DNA of 64,000 nucleotides from Saccharopolyspora soli (lineage in GTDB: Bacteria > Actinomycetota > Actinomycetes > Mycobacteriales > Pseudonocardiaceae). The translations under genes and the position numbers were made by a program. Positions 1-9,142 of this stretch are shown piece after piece. Each line of letters starts with the position of its first letter. Within the stretch, counting starts at the first letter, position 1. The stretch spans positions 62,001 through 126,000 of the forward strand of contig NZ_JALBWV010000006.1 of NCBI RefSeq assembly GCF_022678645.1, read 5' to 3'. Below the pieces are notes generated by a model that saw only the letters and a list, made by a program, of their open reading frames with translations, did no database searches and was not told the DNA's origin.

Positions 1-1156
1 CGCGCAGCGGCAATTCCGAGATGAAGACGATGCGCTTGGGCGCGGCGGCCGCGCTGAGCCGCTCGCGCACTGCGATCCGAAGGGCGTCCGAGGACGGCGG
101 CTCGGCCGGGTCGGTCGGCACGACTGCGGCCACCACCGCCTGACCCCACTCGGAATCCGGTACGCCGAGTACGCATGCCTCGCGGACCCCCACCTGTTCG
201 GTGAGGACCCGCTCCACCGCCAGGGGGGCGACGTTGACACCACCAGTGATGATCATGTCGTCGGTCCGTCCCAGCACCTCCAGCCGATCGCCCCGCCAGC
301 AGCCCACATCCCCGGTGCGGAACCACCCGTCGGCGAACACCGCCGACTCCGGCTGATGCCGGTAGCCCCTGGCCAACATCGGTCCGGCCAGTTGGATGGG
401 CCCGGTCTGGACGGACTCGGTCGCCCCGCCGATGCGAACCTTCGCGATATCCAGCGGCTGCCCGCCGTAGACGCAGCCGCCCGACGTTTCGCTCATCCCG
501 TAAGTCGTGGTCACGCGGACACCGCAGTCCTGGGCCTGCCGCAGCAAGGCCGGTGGGGTGGCGGCACCGCCGAGCAGCACCGCGTCGAATTTCCGCAGCG
601 CGTCGAGGCCGTCGCCGCCCGCGTTCAGCAGTCGGGACAGCTGGGTGGGCACCAGGGCCGTGTAGTGCGGGCCGTCGGCGCCGAGCAGCTGCCGCGCCGC
701 CGTGGCGAACCGGTCGGGGCGGAACCCGTCGGAGGTGTCGGCGGCGTGCGGGTGGGTTCCGGCGAGCACCGCTCGGACCAGGACTTGGATGCCCGCGACG
801 TGATGCGCGGGCATCGCGAGCAGCCAGTAGCCGGGGCCGCCGAGGCGGCGGTGGGTGGCTTCGGCGGAGGCGCGCAGCGCCGATGCCGGTAGCAGCACGC
901 CCTTCGGGTCGCCGGTGGAGCCGGAGGTGGCGATTACCAGCGCCGTCGGGTCGTCGGCGGCGTCTTCAGCGGCGGCTAGCGGAGCGTCGCCGATGAGGGC
1001 GTCAGCGAGCCGTCGGGCCTCCTCCGCCTGGTCCGCGGCGACCGGCAGCAGAGCAGGCCCGTCGCCGTCCAGCGCCCGCGCCAGGGCAGGTAGCACGGTC
1101 AACGCACCGGTTCCCGGTGGCACGGGAAGCGGCTGCAGGTCGCGGGCTTTCGGCAT
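1..1156 (-). CDS. menE: o-succinylbenzoate--CoA ligase MenE, C-terminus cut by window edge
   Basis: Adenylate-forming enzyme that activates o-succinylbenzoate to its CoA thioester in cytoplasmic menaquinone synthesis. Read on the minus strand, the protein starts MPKARDLQPL at an ATG at 1156. It carries the AMP-binding loop TSGSTGDPKG near residues 77-86, a YGMSET motif followed by SGGCVYGGQPLD, and a C-terminal PKRIVFISELPLR stretch that runs off the left edge. About 385 residues are visible; family members are usually 350-400, so little is missing. No strong ribosome site precedes the ATG. menB follows upstream on the same strand after a 373-base gap holding a decayed repeat. Identification is strong from motifs and the men context; the true end is outside the window. 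Confidence 0.9.
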   Translation of the reverse strand, partial: MPKARDLQPLPVPPGTGALTVLPALARALDGDGPALLPVAADQAEEARRLADALIGDAPLAAAEDAADDPTALVIATSGSTGDPKGVLLPASALRASAEATHRRLGGPGYWLLAMPAHHVAGIQVLVRAVLAGTHPHAADTSDGFRPDRFATAARQLLGADGPHYTALVPTQLSRLLNAGGDGLDALRKFDAVLLGGAATPPALLRQAQDCGVRVTTTYGMSETSGGCVYGGQPLDIAKVRIGGATESVQTGPIQLAGPMLARGYRHQPESAVFADGWFRTGDVGCWRGDRLEVLGRTDDMIITGGVNVAPLAVERVLTEQVGVREACVLGVPDSEWGQAVVAAVVPTDPAEPPSSDALRIAVRERLSAAAAPKRIVFISELPLR

Positions 1157-1440
1157 CCGCCCATTGTTGACGAGCCCAGGTCCGGCGAACTCCGGTGCCC
1201 CGGCGAGAGGTTCCGCACTCGATCACCTGTTCTAGCGATCAAGTGTTCGAATCATCGGGTCGATGGGATTAGTACGCGGCTGGAAAGGAGCAACGGAAAT
1301 GATGGTCTTTATCGTGCTGATGTGCCCGGCTGACCTGCTGGTCGATCTCTTCGACAGGTCGGCGGATGAACATGAGCGGGACCGGTTTCGGGCCGGAGCA
1401 ACCGACTCCGGGCCGTCCGAATCCGGTCCCGACGACTCTG

Positions 1441-1512
1441 GCATACACGATGTCGGAGATCCCGGACCGAGAAGGCTTCTGAGGATCCGCTACGCGCACC
1501 GCCACGCAAAAG
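1441..1512 (-). repeat. Decayed copy A of dispersed hairpin repeat
   Basis: On the minus strand this begins TTTTGCGTGGCGGTGCG and continues with CTCAGAAGCCTTCTCG and CCGGGATCTCCGAC, matching the left half of the well-preserved copies at 50336 and 61940. The right hairpin arm is not recognisable. The menE-menB gap (1157-1529) otherwise holds no gene I can support; the long open frame through it on the plus strand is an artefact of high G+C. Confidence 0.6.
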
Positions 1513-1529
1513 GAGTTCGAAGCAGGCTC

Positions 1530-2453
1530 TCAGAAGCACCAGGGGAAGGAGGACCAGTCTGGGGTTCTTTTCTGCAGGAACGCATCGCGTCCTTCGACGG
1601 CTTCGTCGGTCATGTAGGCGAGGCGGGTGGTCTCGCCAGCGAACAGTTGTTGGCCGATCAGTCCGTCGTCGATGGCGTTGAACGCGTATTTGAGCATGCG
1701 TTGAGCGGTCGGGGATTTGCCGTTGATCTCCCGGGCCCACTGCAACGCGGTGGCCTCCAACTCGTCGTGGGGGACGACCTCGTTGACCATGCCCATCTGG
1801 TGGGCCTGCTCGGCGGTGTAGGGGCGTCCCAGGAAGAAGATCTCGCGGGCGAATTTCTGGCCGACCTGGCGGGCGAGGTAGGCCGAGCCGAAGCCGCCGT
1901 CGAAACTCCCGACATCGGCATCGGTCTGCTTGAAACGGGCGTGCTCGGCGCTGGCCAGCGTGAGATCGCACACGACGTGCAGGCTGTGTCCGCCACCAGC
2001 GGCCCAACCGGGCACGACGGCGATGACAATTTTCGGCATGAACCGGATCAGCCGCTGTACCTCCAGGATGTGCAGCCGTCCGGCGCGGGCCGGGTCGACG
2101 GTCTCGGCGGTCTCACCGTCGGCGTACTGGTACCCGGAACGACCGCGGATCCGTTGATCACCACCGGAGCAGAAAGCCCAGCCGCCGTCTTTGGCGGACG
2201 GCCCGTTGCCGGTGATCAGGACGCAGCCGACATCGCTGGTCATGCGGGCGTGGTCCAGGGCGCGGTAGAGCTCGTCGACGGTGTGCGGGCGGAACGCGTT
2301 GCGGACGTCCGGGCGGTCGAACGCGATGCGCACGGTGCCTTTTCCGGGGCCGTTTTCAACGCAGCGGTGGTAGGTGATGTCGGTGAAGTCGAAGCCCGTT
2401 ACGGGCTCCCACGAAGCCGGATCGAACAGCTCAGAGACACGGGGATTCTGCAC
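1530..2453 (-). CDS. menB: 1,4-dihydroxy-2-naphthoyl-CoA synthase MenB
   Basis: Crotonase-fold enzyme that cyclises o-succinylbenzoyl-CoA to 1,4-dihydroxy-2-naphthoyl-CoA in menaquinone synthesis. The 307 residues include the substrate/CoA region FDRPDVRNAFRPHTVDEL, the oxyanion-hole segment GGWAFCSGGDQ, VVPGWAAGGGHSLH, and the MenB-type SFDGGFGSAYLARQVG. The C-terminal TPDWSSFPWCF resembles the usual MenB end. Length fits actinobacterial MenB, roughly 300. It is on the same strand as menE downstream and divergent from menD, with 135 bases between menB and the preferred menD start. Function is very secure. Confidence 0.96.
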   Translation of the reverse strand: MQNPRVSELFDPASWEPVTGFDFTDITYHRCVENGPGKGTVRIAFDRPDVRNAFRPHTVDELYRALDHARMTSDVGCVLITGNGPSAKDGGWAFCSGGDQRIRGRSGYQYADGETAETVDPARAGRLHILEVQRLIRFMPKIVIAVVPGWAAGGGHSLHVVCDLTLASAEHARFKQTDADVGSFDGGFGSAYLARQVGQKFAREIFFLGRPYTAEQAHQMGMVNEVVPHDELEATALQWAREINGKSPTAQRMLKYAFNAIDDGLIGQQLFAGETTRLAYMTDEAVEGRDAFLQKRTPDWSSFPWCF

Positions 2454-2588
2454 ACCTGGGACAATAGGCGCAGCATGCGCTTGGCGCGGGGGCCTCCCCG
2501 CGGCTTCCCGGCGCCTGCGGGGATGACGGCGAGGAGGACCATGGTCTCTTCAGCCGGAGTCCGCCAAGCGATGTTCAGAGGTGATCGG

Positions 2589-4259
2589 TTGAATCCGTCC
2601 ACGGCGCAGGCTGAGGTCATCGTCGACGAGCTCGTCCGCAACGGGGTGCAGCAGGTGGTGCTCTCCCCGGGATCACGCAACGCACCTCTGTCTTACGCAT
2701 TGCACCGAGCCGCATACGCGGAGCGGTTGCGGCTGCACGTTCGCATAGATGAGCGCAGCGCGGGATTCCTCGCGCTGGGACTGGCGGCTCGGACGAAGTT
2801 GCCGGTAGCGGTGGTCTGCACGTCCGGTACCGCCGCGACGAATCTGCACCCAGCCGTCAGTGAGGCATACCACTCGGGTGTCCCGCTGATCGTGCTGACC
2901 GCGGATCGTCCGCCGGAGCTGCGCGCCGCGGGTGCCAATCAGACCATCGATCAGCACCGGTTGTTCGGCGCTGAAGTGCGGCTGTTCGACGAACTGGCGG
3001 TCGCCGAGCACCGTCCGGGGCAGAACGCGTACTGGCGGAGCCAGGTGTGCCGCGCTTGGTACGCGGCAGCCGGCGGTGCGAGGGGTGGGCCGGTACACCT
3101 GAACCTCCCGTTCCGGGAACCACTGGTGCCAACTGGGGACGATCAGTGGTGCGAGTCGTTGGCCGGGCGCCCGTCCGGGGCTCGGTGGACAGCGGTCTCC
3201 GAGCACGGTTGTGCACCGAGCGAACTGTCCCAAGTGCACGCCCGACACGGGCTTGTGCTGGTCGCCGACTGGGGTGCCGAGCGCGCCAGTGAATGGGGCG
3301 AGGGGTGCGGGTGGCCGGTGTTATCGGAGACCGGCGGCGTGGGACTTGGTGGCTCAGCGGCGATCAGCACCGGGATGTGGCTGCTGAACCTGCCCGAGTT
3401 CATGCGGAACCACCGCCCCGAACAGGTGCTTTGCGTCGGTCGTCCCACGGTGTTCCGGCAGGTGCAGCAGCTGCTGGCGGACACCGATGTGGAAGTGCTG
3501 CTCGCACACGGCGGGGTGGACTGGCCAGCTCCGGCGCACAACCTGCGGGAGGTCGCGGAGACCTTCGGCGTCGTGCCTGGACACACCGATCCCGACTGGC
3601 TCACCGGGTGGCAGCAAGCCGACCAGAAGGCGTCTGCGGCCCTGCATGCGGCGCTCGACCTGGAACGTTGGCCGAGCGGGCCCGCTGTGGCGCGCGAGGT
3701 CGTCGACGCCTTACCCGAGCAAGCCATGCTCGTCTTGGGTTCGTCGAACCCAAGTCGGGATGTGGCTCTCGCCGCACGGCAACGGTCCGATGTGGTCGTG
3801 CACCGCAACCGGGGCGTTGCTGGCATCGACGGCACGGTGTCCACCGCGATCGGCGCCGCCGTGGCCCACGGCCGACCCGCCTACGCGCTTTTGGGTGACC
3901 TGACTTTCCTGCATGACAGCAACGGCTTGATGTTGGGGCCGTACGAACAACGGCCGGATCTGACGATCGTTGTGCTCAACGACGATGGCGGCGGCATTTT
4001 CGCGTTGCTGGAACAGGGAAGCTCCGAGCACCGGGACGCCTTCGAGCGGGTCTTCGCCACGCCGCACGGTACCGACATCGGAAAGCTCTGTGCGGCGCAC
4101 GGTGTCGAACACGTGCTGGTGCAGCAGCGCTCCGAGCTCACCGCTGCACTGCAGTGGCGACCGGGGTTGCGGGTCGTCGAGGTGCGGGTGGATCGCGCCG
4201 AGTTGCGGTCCGTCCACAAGCGGCTGCAGGCTGCCGTTCGCTTGGCGTTGCTCGGCTGA
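2589..4259 (+). CDS. menD: SEPHCHC synthase MenD (ThDP-dependent)
   Basis: 2-succinyl-5-enolpyruvyl-6-hydroxy-3-cyclohexene-1-carboxylate synthase, the first committed menaquinone step, joining isochorismate and 2-oxoglutarate with thiamine diphosphate. Seen: MNPSTAQAEVIVDELV start, LSPGSRNAPL, the DERSAGFLALGLA segment with the ThDP-activating Glu, CTSGTAATNLHPAV, and the C-terminal cofactor region GDLTFLHDSNGLMLG ... NDDGGGIFALLEQG. The chosen start is TTG at 2589 with AGAGGTGA 7 bases upstream, giving 556 residues, the usual length; an in-frame ATG at 2541 with GAGGAGG only 3 bases upstream would add 16 residues. The reading frame stays open back to 1263, but that extension has no MenD similarity. 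Confidence 0.94.
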   Translation: MNPSTAQAEVIVDELVRNGVQQVVLSPGSRNAPLSYALHRAAYAERLRLHVRIDERSAGFLALGLAARTKLPVAVVCTSGTAATNLHPAVSEAYHSGVPLIVLTADRPPELRAAGANQTIDQHRLFGAEVRLFDELAVAEHRPGQNAYWRSQVCRAWYAAAGGARGGPVHLNLPFREPLVPTGDDQWCESLAGRPSGARWTAVSEHGCAPSELSQVHARHGLVLVADWGAERASEWGEGCGWPVLSETGGVGLGGSAAISTGMWLLNLPEFMRNHRPEQVLCVGRPTVFRQVQQLLADTDVEVLLAHGGVDWPAPAHNLREVAETFGVVPGHTDPDWLTGWQQADQKASAALHAALDLERWPSGPAVAREVVDALPEQAMLVLGSSNPSRDVALAARQRSDVVVHRNRGVAGIDGTVSTAIGAAVAHGRPAYALLGDLTFLHDSNGLMLGPYEQRPDLTIVVLNDDGGGIFALLEQGSSEHRDAFERVFATPHGTDIGKLCAAHGVEHVLVQQRSELTAALQWRPGLRVVEVRVDRAELRSVHKRLQAAVRLALLG

Positions 4260-4458
4260 TCGCGTTGATCAGCTGATCAGCCGATCAGTGTTGTCACCTG
4301 ATCGTGCCGGTCGTGATCGGTGCGCGTCGGCTCGTCCTTTCGGGTGTATTCGCGGTATTGCGCCGCATTCTGGGAAAAACCTGCCCTCCGAAAACATGCC
4401 TGGTAGATATGACCTTCCTTACTCTCCTACCGGAACATGACTTTCCAGGAGGTGGCAG

Positions 4459-5961
4459 GTGTTTCGACGAAACGGCCTGCGAGCGACGGCGGCAGCGTGC
4501 TGTGCAACGGCTTTGCTCGCCACACCGGCGCTGGCTGGCAGCGACGGGCCAGGTGCTCCGGGTGCGGGTGACGACTACTTCCCCGGTTACGGCAACGGTG
4601 GGTACGACGTTTCGCACTACGACATCCAGCTGCGGTACCAACCTGCAGACGATCATCTGCAGGGCACCACGACGATCGTCGCGAAACCCACGCAGAACTT
4701 GACGGCGTTCAACCTGGACTTCGCGCTGACCCCCAAATCGGTCCGGGTCAACGGCATGCCCGCGCAGTTCTCGCAGGACGGCACGGAGCTGACGGTGACG
4801 CCACCGGAAGCGTTGCCCGAGGGGAGCCTGGCGACTTTCGTCGTCGAATACGAAGGCGTGCCGTCGACGGTCGAGGTCGGTGGTCTGAAGCCGTGGATCC
4901 GCACCTCCGATGGTGCGCTTGCCGTCGGCCAGCCGGAGATCTCGGCCTGGTGGTTCCCCGGCAACGATCACCCGAGGGACAAGGCCACTTTCGACATCGC
5001 CATCACGGTGCCCGACGGCACCGAGGTGGTGTCCAACGGGGTGAACACCAGGAACTCCAGCCTGGCGGGCTGGACCACCTGGAACTGGCGCAACACCAAG
5101 CCGACCGCCACCTACCTGGCGTTCATCGGGGTCGGGCAGTACGAGACCAGCACCAAGACCGGGGCTTTCGGGCAGCCGCTGGTCACCGCGTACTCCGAAA
5201 ACCTCGGCGAGTTCGAGGGGGCGGCGAAGGCCAGCGTCGAACGCACCCCGGAAGTCGTGGAGTTCCTGACCGGCCTGCTCGGCGAGTACCCGTTCGAGGC
5301 GCAGGGTGGCCTGGTGTCCTCGGAGGGGTTGGACTTCGCGCTGGAGAACCAAACCCGGCCGACCTACAGCCACCTGTTCTTCCGGTACGGGGCGAACACG
5401 TCGGTGGTGGTGCATGAGAACGCGCACCAGTGGTTCGGCGACTCGGTGTCGGTCGACGCCTGGCGCGACATCTGGCTTAACGAGGGCTTCGCGTCGTACG
5501 CGGAGTGGCTCTGGTCGGAGCAGCAGGGCACTGGTACCGCCCAGGAGCTCTTCGACCACTACTACGCGTCCCACCCGGCGGACGACCCGTTCTGGCAGGT
5601 CCTGCCGGGCGATCCCGGCGCGCAGAACGTGTTCCACGACGCTGTCTACGACCGGGGCGCGATGACCTTGCACGCGCTGCGCAACGTCGTCGGCGACGAG
5701 GCATTGCTCGACATCGTCCGAACCTGGGCGGCGGACAAGCGCTACGGCAACGGCACCATCGAAGAGTTCATCGCGCTCGCCGAGCAGCGCTCCGGCAAGC
5801 AACTCGACGAACTGTTCAACACCTGGTTGTTCACCAAGGGCAGGCCACCAGTCGGTGAAGCGACCGGAGTGCCCGAGAGTGCGATGCACGTAGCCAAAGC
5901 ACCGCCGAAGGCGGTGGCGGAAATCGACCGGACGCACACCTTGCTGCACGAGCACAAGTGA
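4459..5961 (+). CDS. Secreted M1-family zinc metallopeptidase
   Basis: Aminopeptidase-type metalloprotease probably acting outside the cell. GTG start preceded by AGGAGGTGG. Residues 1-26 are a signal peptide (RR near the start, hydrophobic core, ALA cleavage). An N-terminal beta domain (residues about 35-230) precedes the catalytic domain with HENAH at 319-323 and Glu342 in WLNEGFASY, giving the HExxH-x18-E zinc site. FALENQT stands where other members have the GxMEN exopeptidase motif, a variant seen in short bacterial M1 proteins. At 500 residues it lacks the large C-terminal helical domain of PepN. It stands alone, convergent with the isochorismate synthase 64 bases away. Substrate unknown. 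Confidence 0.9.
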   Translation: MFRRNGLRATAAACCATALLATPALAGSDGPGAPGAGDDYFPGYGNGGYDVSHYDIQLRYQPADDHLQGTTTIVAKPTQNLTAFNLDFALTPKSVRVNGMPAQFSQDGTELTVTPPEALPEGSLATFVVEYEGVPSTVEVGGLKPWIRTSDGALAVGQPEISAWWFPGNDHPRDKATFDIAITVPDGTEVVSNGVNTRNSSLAGWTTWNWRNTKPTATYLAFIGVGQYETSTKTGAFGQPLVTAYSENLGEFEGAAKASVERTPEVVEFLTGLLGEYPFEAQGGLVSSEGLDFALENQTRPTYSHLFFRYGANTSVVVHENAHQWFGDSVSVDAWRDIWLNEGFASYAEWLWSEQQGTGTAQELFDHYYASHPADDPFWQVLPGDPGAQNVFHDAVYDRGAMTLHALRNVVGDEALLDIVRTWAADKRYGNGTIEEFIALAEQRSGKQLDELFNTWLFTKGRPPVGEATGVPESAMHVAKAPPKAVAEIDRTHTLLHEHK

Positions 5962-6025
5962 CGGGAGGCGCAGGTCGACGAAGCCGCACCTGCGCAATCC
6001 CCGACAACGGGGTCGAAGGCGAAAC

Positions 6026-7321
6026 TCAGCGGATGCCTTCGAGGGCTTCGCGGATCGGGAGCAGCTTCGCCTCCGCCTCCGCGACCTCCATGTCGGGGTC
6101 GGAGTCGGGCACGATTCCGCCCCCGGCGAACAGCCGCACCCTGCCGCCGCCGCGCTCGGCTTCGCCGTCGGGCGTGGCGGTCGGTTCCAACTGAGCGCAG
6201 CGAAGGGCGATGCCGAATTCACCGTTGCCACTGCCGTCCAGCCAGCCGACCGGTCCGGCGTAGCGTCCGCGGTCCATCCCCTCCAACTCGGCGATCATCC
6301 GCACCGCGTACGCGGTCGGTGTTCCACCGACCGCAGCGGTGGGGTGCACCGCGGCGACCATGCGCAGAAGCGTTGCGGGGCCGTGCGCGCTGACCTCGCT
6401 GAGCTTGCCCTCGACGTTCGTCGCAAGGTGCAGAACGTTGCGCAGCTGGAGGATCTCCGGCTCACTCTGCACGGTGAGATCGCTGCAGAAGGGACGGAGC
6501 CGAACCGCCAGCGACTCCGCGGCGTAGGCGTGTTCGCTGCGGTTCTTGGCGGACGCCAGAAGTTCGGCGGCGAGCTGCTCGCTGGTGTGCCCTTCGTGCG
6601 GCCAGACCGTGCCTGCGAGCACTCGGGAGCGCACCTCGTACCCCATGCGTTCGAGCAGCAGCTCGGGAGTGGCGCCGACCAGGCCGTCCACCGCGAACGT
6701 CCAGCAGGTCGGGTACCGGGCGGCGAGGTTGTGCAGCAAGAACCGGGCGTCGAGCGGTTCCGAGGTGCTGGCCAGCAGGTCGTGGGCAAGCACGATCTTG
6801 TCGAGGTCGCCGGGTTGCCGCATGCGGCGCACGGCCTCGGCCACCGCCTGGCGGTAGCCGGTCGTGGACAGCTGGCCGTCGCTGTAGGAAACCGTTCCGG
6901 GCGGGCGTACGGGTTCCGGGGGGAGCGGCTCAGCCGAGCCGTCGCCGATGGTGGTGATCCAGCGCACCCCGTCGCGCTCTCCGATGACGACTTCGGGAAC
7001 GATCAGCACGGAGTTCCCGGGTTGGTCGGCGAAGGCCAGGCTGGCGAAGGCCACCGGTCCGCAACCGGGCAGGCCGACCGAATCGGCGACCTCGATCTGC
7101 TGACACAGATCTCGCCACCAGGCGTCGGCTTGGTGGAAGCGGTTGGGACCGGAAACGTCGAGGCGGGCCACGCAGCCCCAGCCGACGAGCCCGGCGCCGT
7201 CGCGGACCCAGCTCAGCACCGCGTCGGCAGGGAGCAGCTCCAACAAGGGACGGTCGTGCCGGGGGTCGGCTGGTTCGAGCCTGCGGGTCCGCGCCGTCAG
7301 CAGCCGGGGTGTAGTCGCCAC
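6026..7321 (-). CDS. menF: Isochorismate synthase (MenF/EntC family)
   Basis: Chorismate-utilising enzyme that isomerises chorismate to isochorismate, the substrate of MenD. Conserved segments in order: LDKIVLAHDLL, FAVDGLVGATPELLLER, VLAGTVWPHEG, SAKNRSEHAYA, HPTAAVGGTPTAYAV, YAGPVGWLDGSGNGEFGIALR and LFAGGGIVPDSDPDMEVAE. The chosen start is GTG at 7321 (VATTPRLL), 431 residues, because upstream in-frame sequence overlaps the opposite-strand DUF3592 gene and is low-complexity. AGGAG lies almost on the GTG, so the start is not certain. The men neighbourhood favours menaquinone over siderophore use, but the sequence alone cannot separate MenF from EntC/DhbC. Confidence 0.9.
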   Translation of the reverse strand: MATTPRLLTARTRRLEPADPRHDRPLLELLPADAVLSWVRDGAGLVGWGCVARLDVSGPNRFHQADAWWRDLCQQIEVADSVGLPGCGPVAFASLAFADQPGNSVLIVPEVVIGERDGVRWITTIGDGSAEPLPPEPVRPPGTVSYSDGQLSTTGYRQAVAEAVRRMRQPGDLDKIVLAHDLLASTSEPLDARFLLHNLAARYPTCWTFAVDGLVGATPELLLERMGYEVRSRVLAGTVWPHEGHTSEQLAAELLASAKNRSEHAYAAESLAVRLRPFCSDLTVQSEPEILQLRNVLHLATNVEGKLSEVSAHGPATLLRMVAAVHPTAAVGGTPTAYAVRMIAELEGMDRGRYAGPVGWLDGSGNGEFGIALRCAQLEPTATPDGEAERGGGRVRLFAGGGIVPDSDPDMEVAEAEAKLLPIREALEGIR

Positions 7322-7395
7322 TCCTGGAGGGTATGCGGCGCGCTCGCAGCGATGGACGGGGCCGAAGGCGTGCGCCCTGCGGACAACGGGGTGCC

Positions 7396-7401
7396 TACAA
7401 T
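7396..7401 (+). promoter_or_regulatory. -10 element (TACAAT) for the DUF3592 gene
   Basis: TACAAT ends 8 bases before the GTG at 7410, so transcription would begin at or next to the start codon and the message would be leaderless. No clear -35 is visible and there is no ribosome site. Confidence 0.5.
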
Positions 7402-7409
7402 CGGTCACC

Positions 7410-7907
7410 GTGGCGAGCGATGCGGTGGCGCAGAACGCGGCCGACTCGGTGACCGACTCCAGCACGGACGGTGACCAGCCGGTTGCGGGCTCGCCCCGTG
7501 GTCGCGGGCGGTTGCGTGCGGCGCGGGGCGTGCTGGTGCTCGGTCTGCTGCTGACCGTGATGGGACTGTCCATCATCGGGGCGTGCTTCATCAACGACCG
7601 GACCATCGAGGAGTCCAAGGGCGAAGCGGTCGCCGAAGTGGTGGACACCTCGCTGACCCGCACTGTTGTGCGCTTCAACACCGACGAGGGCCGCGTCTAC
7701 ATCCCGCCGAACGGCGTGCTCTACCCAGCTGACCTGCAACCCGGCCAGCTGGTCCGGGTGGAGTACGACTCGCGGAACCCGGACCTGGTGCGGGTCGCGG
7801 GCCGCAACATGGTGGTTTCGCTGCTCCCGGTGTCCAGTTCGCTCGCCGTGGTGTGGGCGGTGCTGCTGCCGACCTACTGGTTGCTTCGCCGTTCGCCCGC
7901 CCGCTGA
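7410..7907 (+). CDS. DUF3592-type membrane protein
   Basis: Small membrane protein of unknown function, 165 residues from GTG at 7410 (VASDAVAQNAADS). It has a charged N-terminal tail, a membrane segment GVLVLGLLLTVMGLSIIGAC, an extracytoplasmic beta-rich middle (VVRFNTDEGRVYIPPNGVLYP ... GQLVRVEYDSRNPDLVRVAG) typical of DUF3592, and a second membrane segment LPVSSSLAVVWAVLLPTYWLL. The start is chosen because a TACAAT -10 lies just upstream. It is divergent from the isochorismate synthase. In mycobacteria a comparable small membrane protein lies between menD and mgtA, so position is conserved, but no link to quinone synthesis is shown. Confidence 0.78.
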   Translation: MASDAVAQNAADSVTDSSTDGDQPVAGSPRGRGRLRAARGVLVLGLLLTVMGLSIIGACFINDRTIEESKGEAVAEVVDTSLTRTVVRFNTDEGRVYIPPNGVLYPADLQPGQLVRVEYDSRNPDLVRVAGRNMVVSLLPVSSSLAVVWAVLLPTYWLLRRSPAR

Positions 7908-8067
7908 ACCACCGATCAGGCTTCCCTAACCCGGTCGGGTGGTGTGACACTGGGTTCCCCGCCGGAATGGGGGCAGCGGTGGAGTCGCAAGACCGATGTG
8001 GACTCGCGGGCGGGTAAGCGCTCCACGGGTGCTTACCGGCCGCTGGCCCCGCGTCTGCGAGGTCGTC

Positions 8068-8943
8068 ATGGATACCCCCAGAGCGCAGCGCAGCGCATCG
8101 GATGTGCAGCGGTGGGTGCTCGGTGTGCCTTCGATGTCCACAGTGGATCGATCGGTTCCGGACGGCCTGGCCACTTCGGACCTTTCGCAGTACTGCCTGA
8201 TGCTCGGCGATGATGCGCTGATCCTGTCGCACCGGTTGTCCGAGTGGGGAGTTCGCGCACCGGAGTTGGAGGAGGCCGCCGCGCTCGGCACCATCGCGCT
8301 GGATTTGTTGGAGCAGGCGAGGATTCTGCTGCACCGCGCCGGTGAGGTCGAGGGCGAGGGGCGGGACGAGGACAGCCTGGCGTACTTCCGAACGGTCGCG
8401 GATTTCCGCAATGTGCGGCTGGTCGAGATCGACTGCGGTCCGCGCCAGGGTGGTGGGTTTCCCGCCACGGTCGCCCGGCTGCTGTTGTTCGCCGCTTGGC
8501 GGCTCGCGGTTTTCGAGCGGCTGGCCCGCAGTCGGGATGCGGTGCTGGCCACCTTGGCGGCGCGGTCCCTCGATGTCCTGACGAGGCATCGCGACCACGC
8601 CGCCCAGTGGGTGATCCGGTTCGGCGATGCCAACGCCGATTCGCCGCGCCGCATGTCGGCTGGGTTCCAGCGGGTGTGGCCGTTGACCGGTGAGCTGTTC
8701 ATCCCGCATCCGATCGAGGTGCGGTTGGCCGATGCCGGTTGTGGGGTCGATCCGGCGGAGGTGCGCGCCGAGGTGAGCGGGGTGCTCGACGAGGTGTTCT
8801 CGGTGGCCCAGTTGCGGCGGCCGGACGCGACCGAGTTCGGCGCGTTCGTCCGTCCCGGCGGCCGGGACGGGGTGCACACCGGCGGGATGGAGTTCCTGCT
8901 CGCCGACATGCAGTACCTGGCCAGATCCGGGCTGTCGACGTGA
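8068..8943 (+). CDS. PaaC-like phenylacetyl-CoA epoxidase subunit, orphan
   Basis: Ferritin-fold protein resembling PaaC, the non-catalytic structural subunit of ring-1,2-phenylacetyl-CoA epoxidase. Seen: LSQYCLMLGDDALILSHRLS, APELEEAAALGTIALDLLEQ, RTVADFRNVRLVEID, LLFAAWRLAVFERLA, then RHRDHAAQWVIRFGD and HTGGMEFLLADMQYL near the end, all in PaaC order. ATG at 8068 has GAGG 5 bases upstream; 291 residues against about 250 for PaaC, the extra length being N-terminal. No paaA, B, D or E lies in this window, and PaaC alone is not known to be an enzyme, so its role is unclear. It could act with subunits encoded elsewhere. Confidence 0.75.
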   Translation: MDTPRAQRSASDVQRWVLGVPSMSTVDRSVPDGLATSDLSQYCLMLGDDALILSHRLSEWGVRAPELEEAAALGTIALDLLEQARILLHRAGEVEGEGRDEDSLAYFRTVADFRNVRLVEIDCGPRQGGGFPATVARLLLFAAWRLAVFERLARSRDAVLATLAARSLDVLTRHRDHAAQWVIRFGDANADSPRRMSAGFQRVWPLTGELFIPHPIEVRLADAGCGVDPAEVRAEVSGVLDEVFSVAQLRRPDATEFGAFVRPGGRDGVHTGGMEFLLADMQYLARSGLST

Positions 8944-9142
8944 TCGACCGGGCCTGCTGACAAAAGCCGCTGGACACCCGATCAGATTGAGTACTTTCCC
9001 CCAAGAACTCCGGGGTCCGCTGGGCGCAGAGTGATCTGGAGGCGCTCGGGAACCTCGGTCCGACCGGCATCGTCGGACCGGTGTCCGCGGGCGGGACACC
9101 GGTTCGAAGCCGCTTCGGCGAAGTGGAAGGACACAACTCGAC

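Noticed and set aside
1263-2588. Long in-frame extension upstream of menD (open frame from 1263)
   Set aside because: It runs opposite menB through its whole length, shows no MenD similarity, and good start signals occur at 2541 and 2589. It is open because of high G+C.
4260-4290. GATCAG-rich palindrome TGATCAGCTGATCA after menD as terminator
   Set aside because: Short, no T tract, and similar GATCAG repeats are common; support too weak.
5962-6025. Possible terminator between the M1 peptidase and isochorismate synthase
   Set aside because: No clear stem of useful length was found in the 64 bases.
4294-6231. 645-codon minus-strand open frame opposite the M1 peptidase
   Set aside because: No recognisable domain; the plus-strand gene has a signal peptide, zinc motif and ribosome site.
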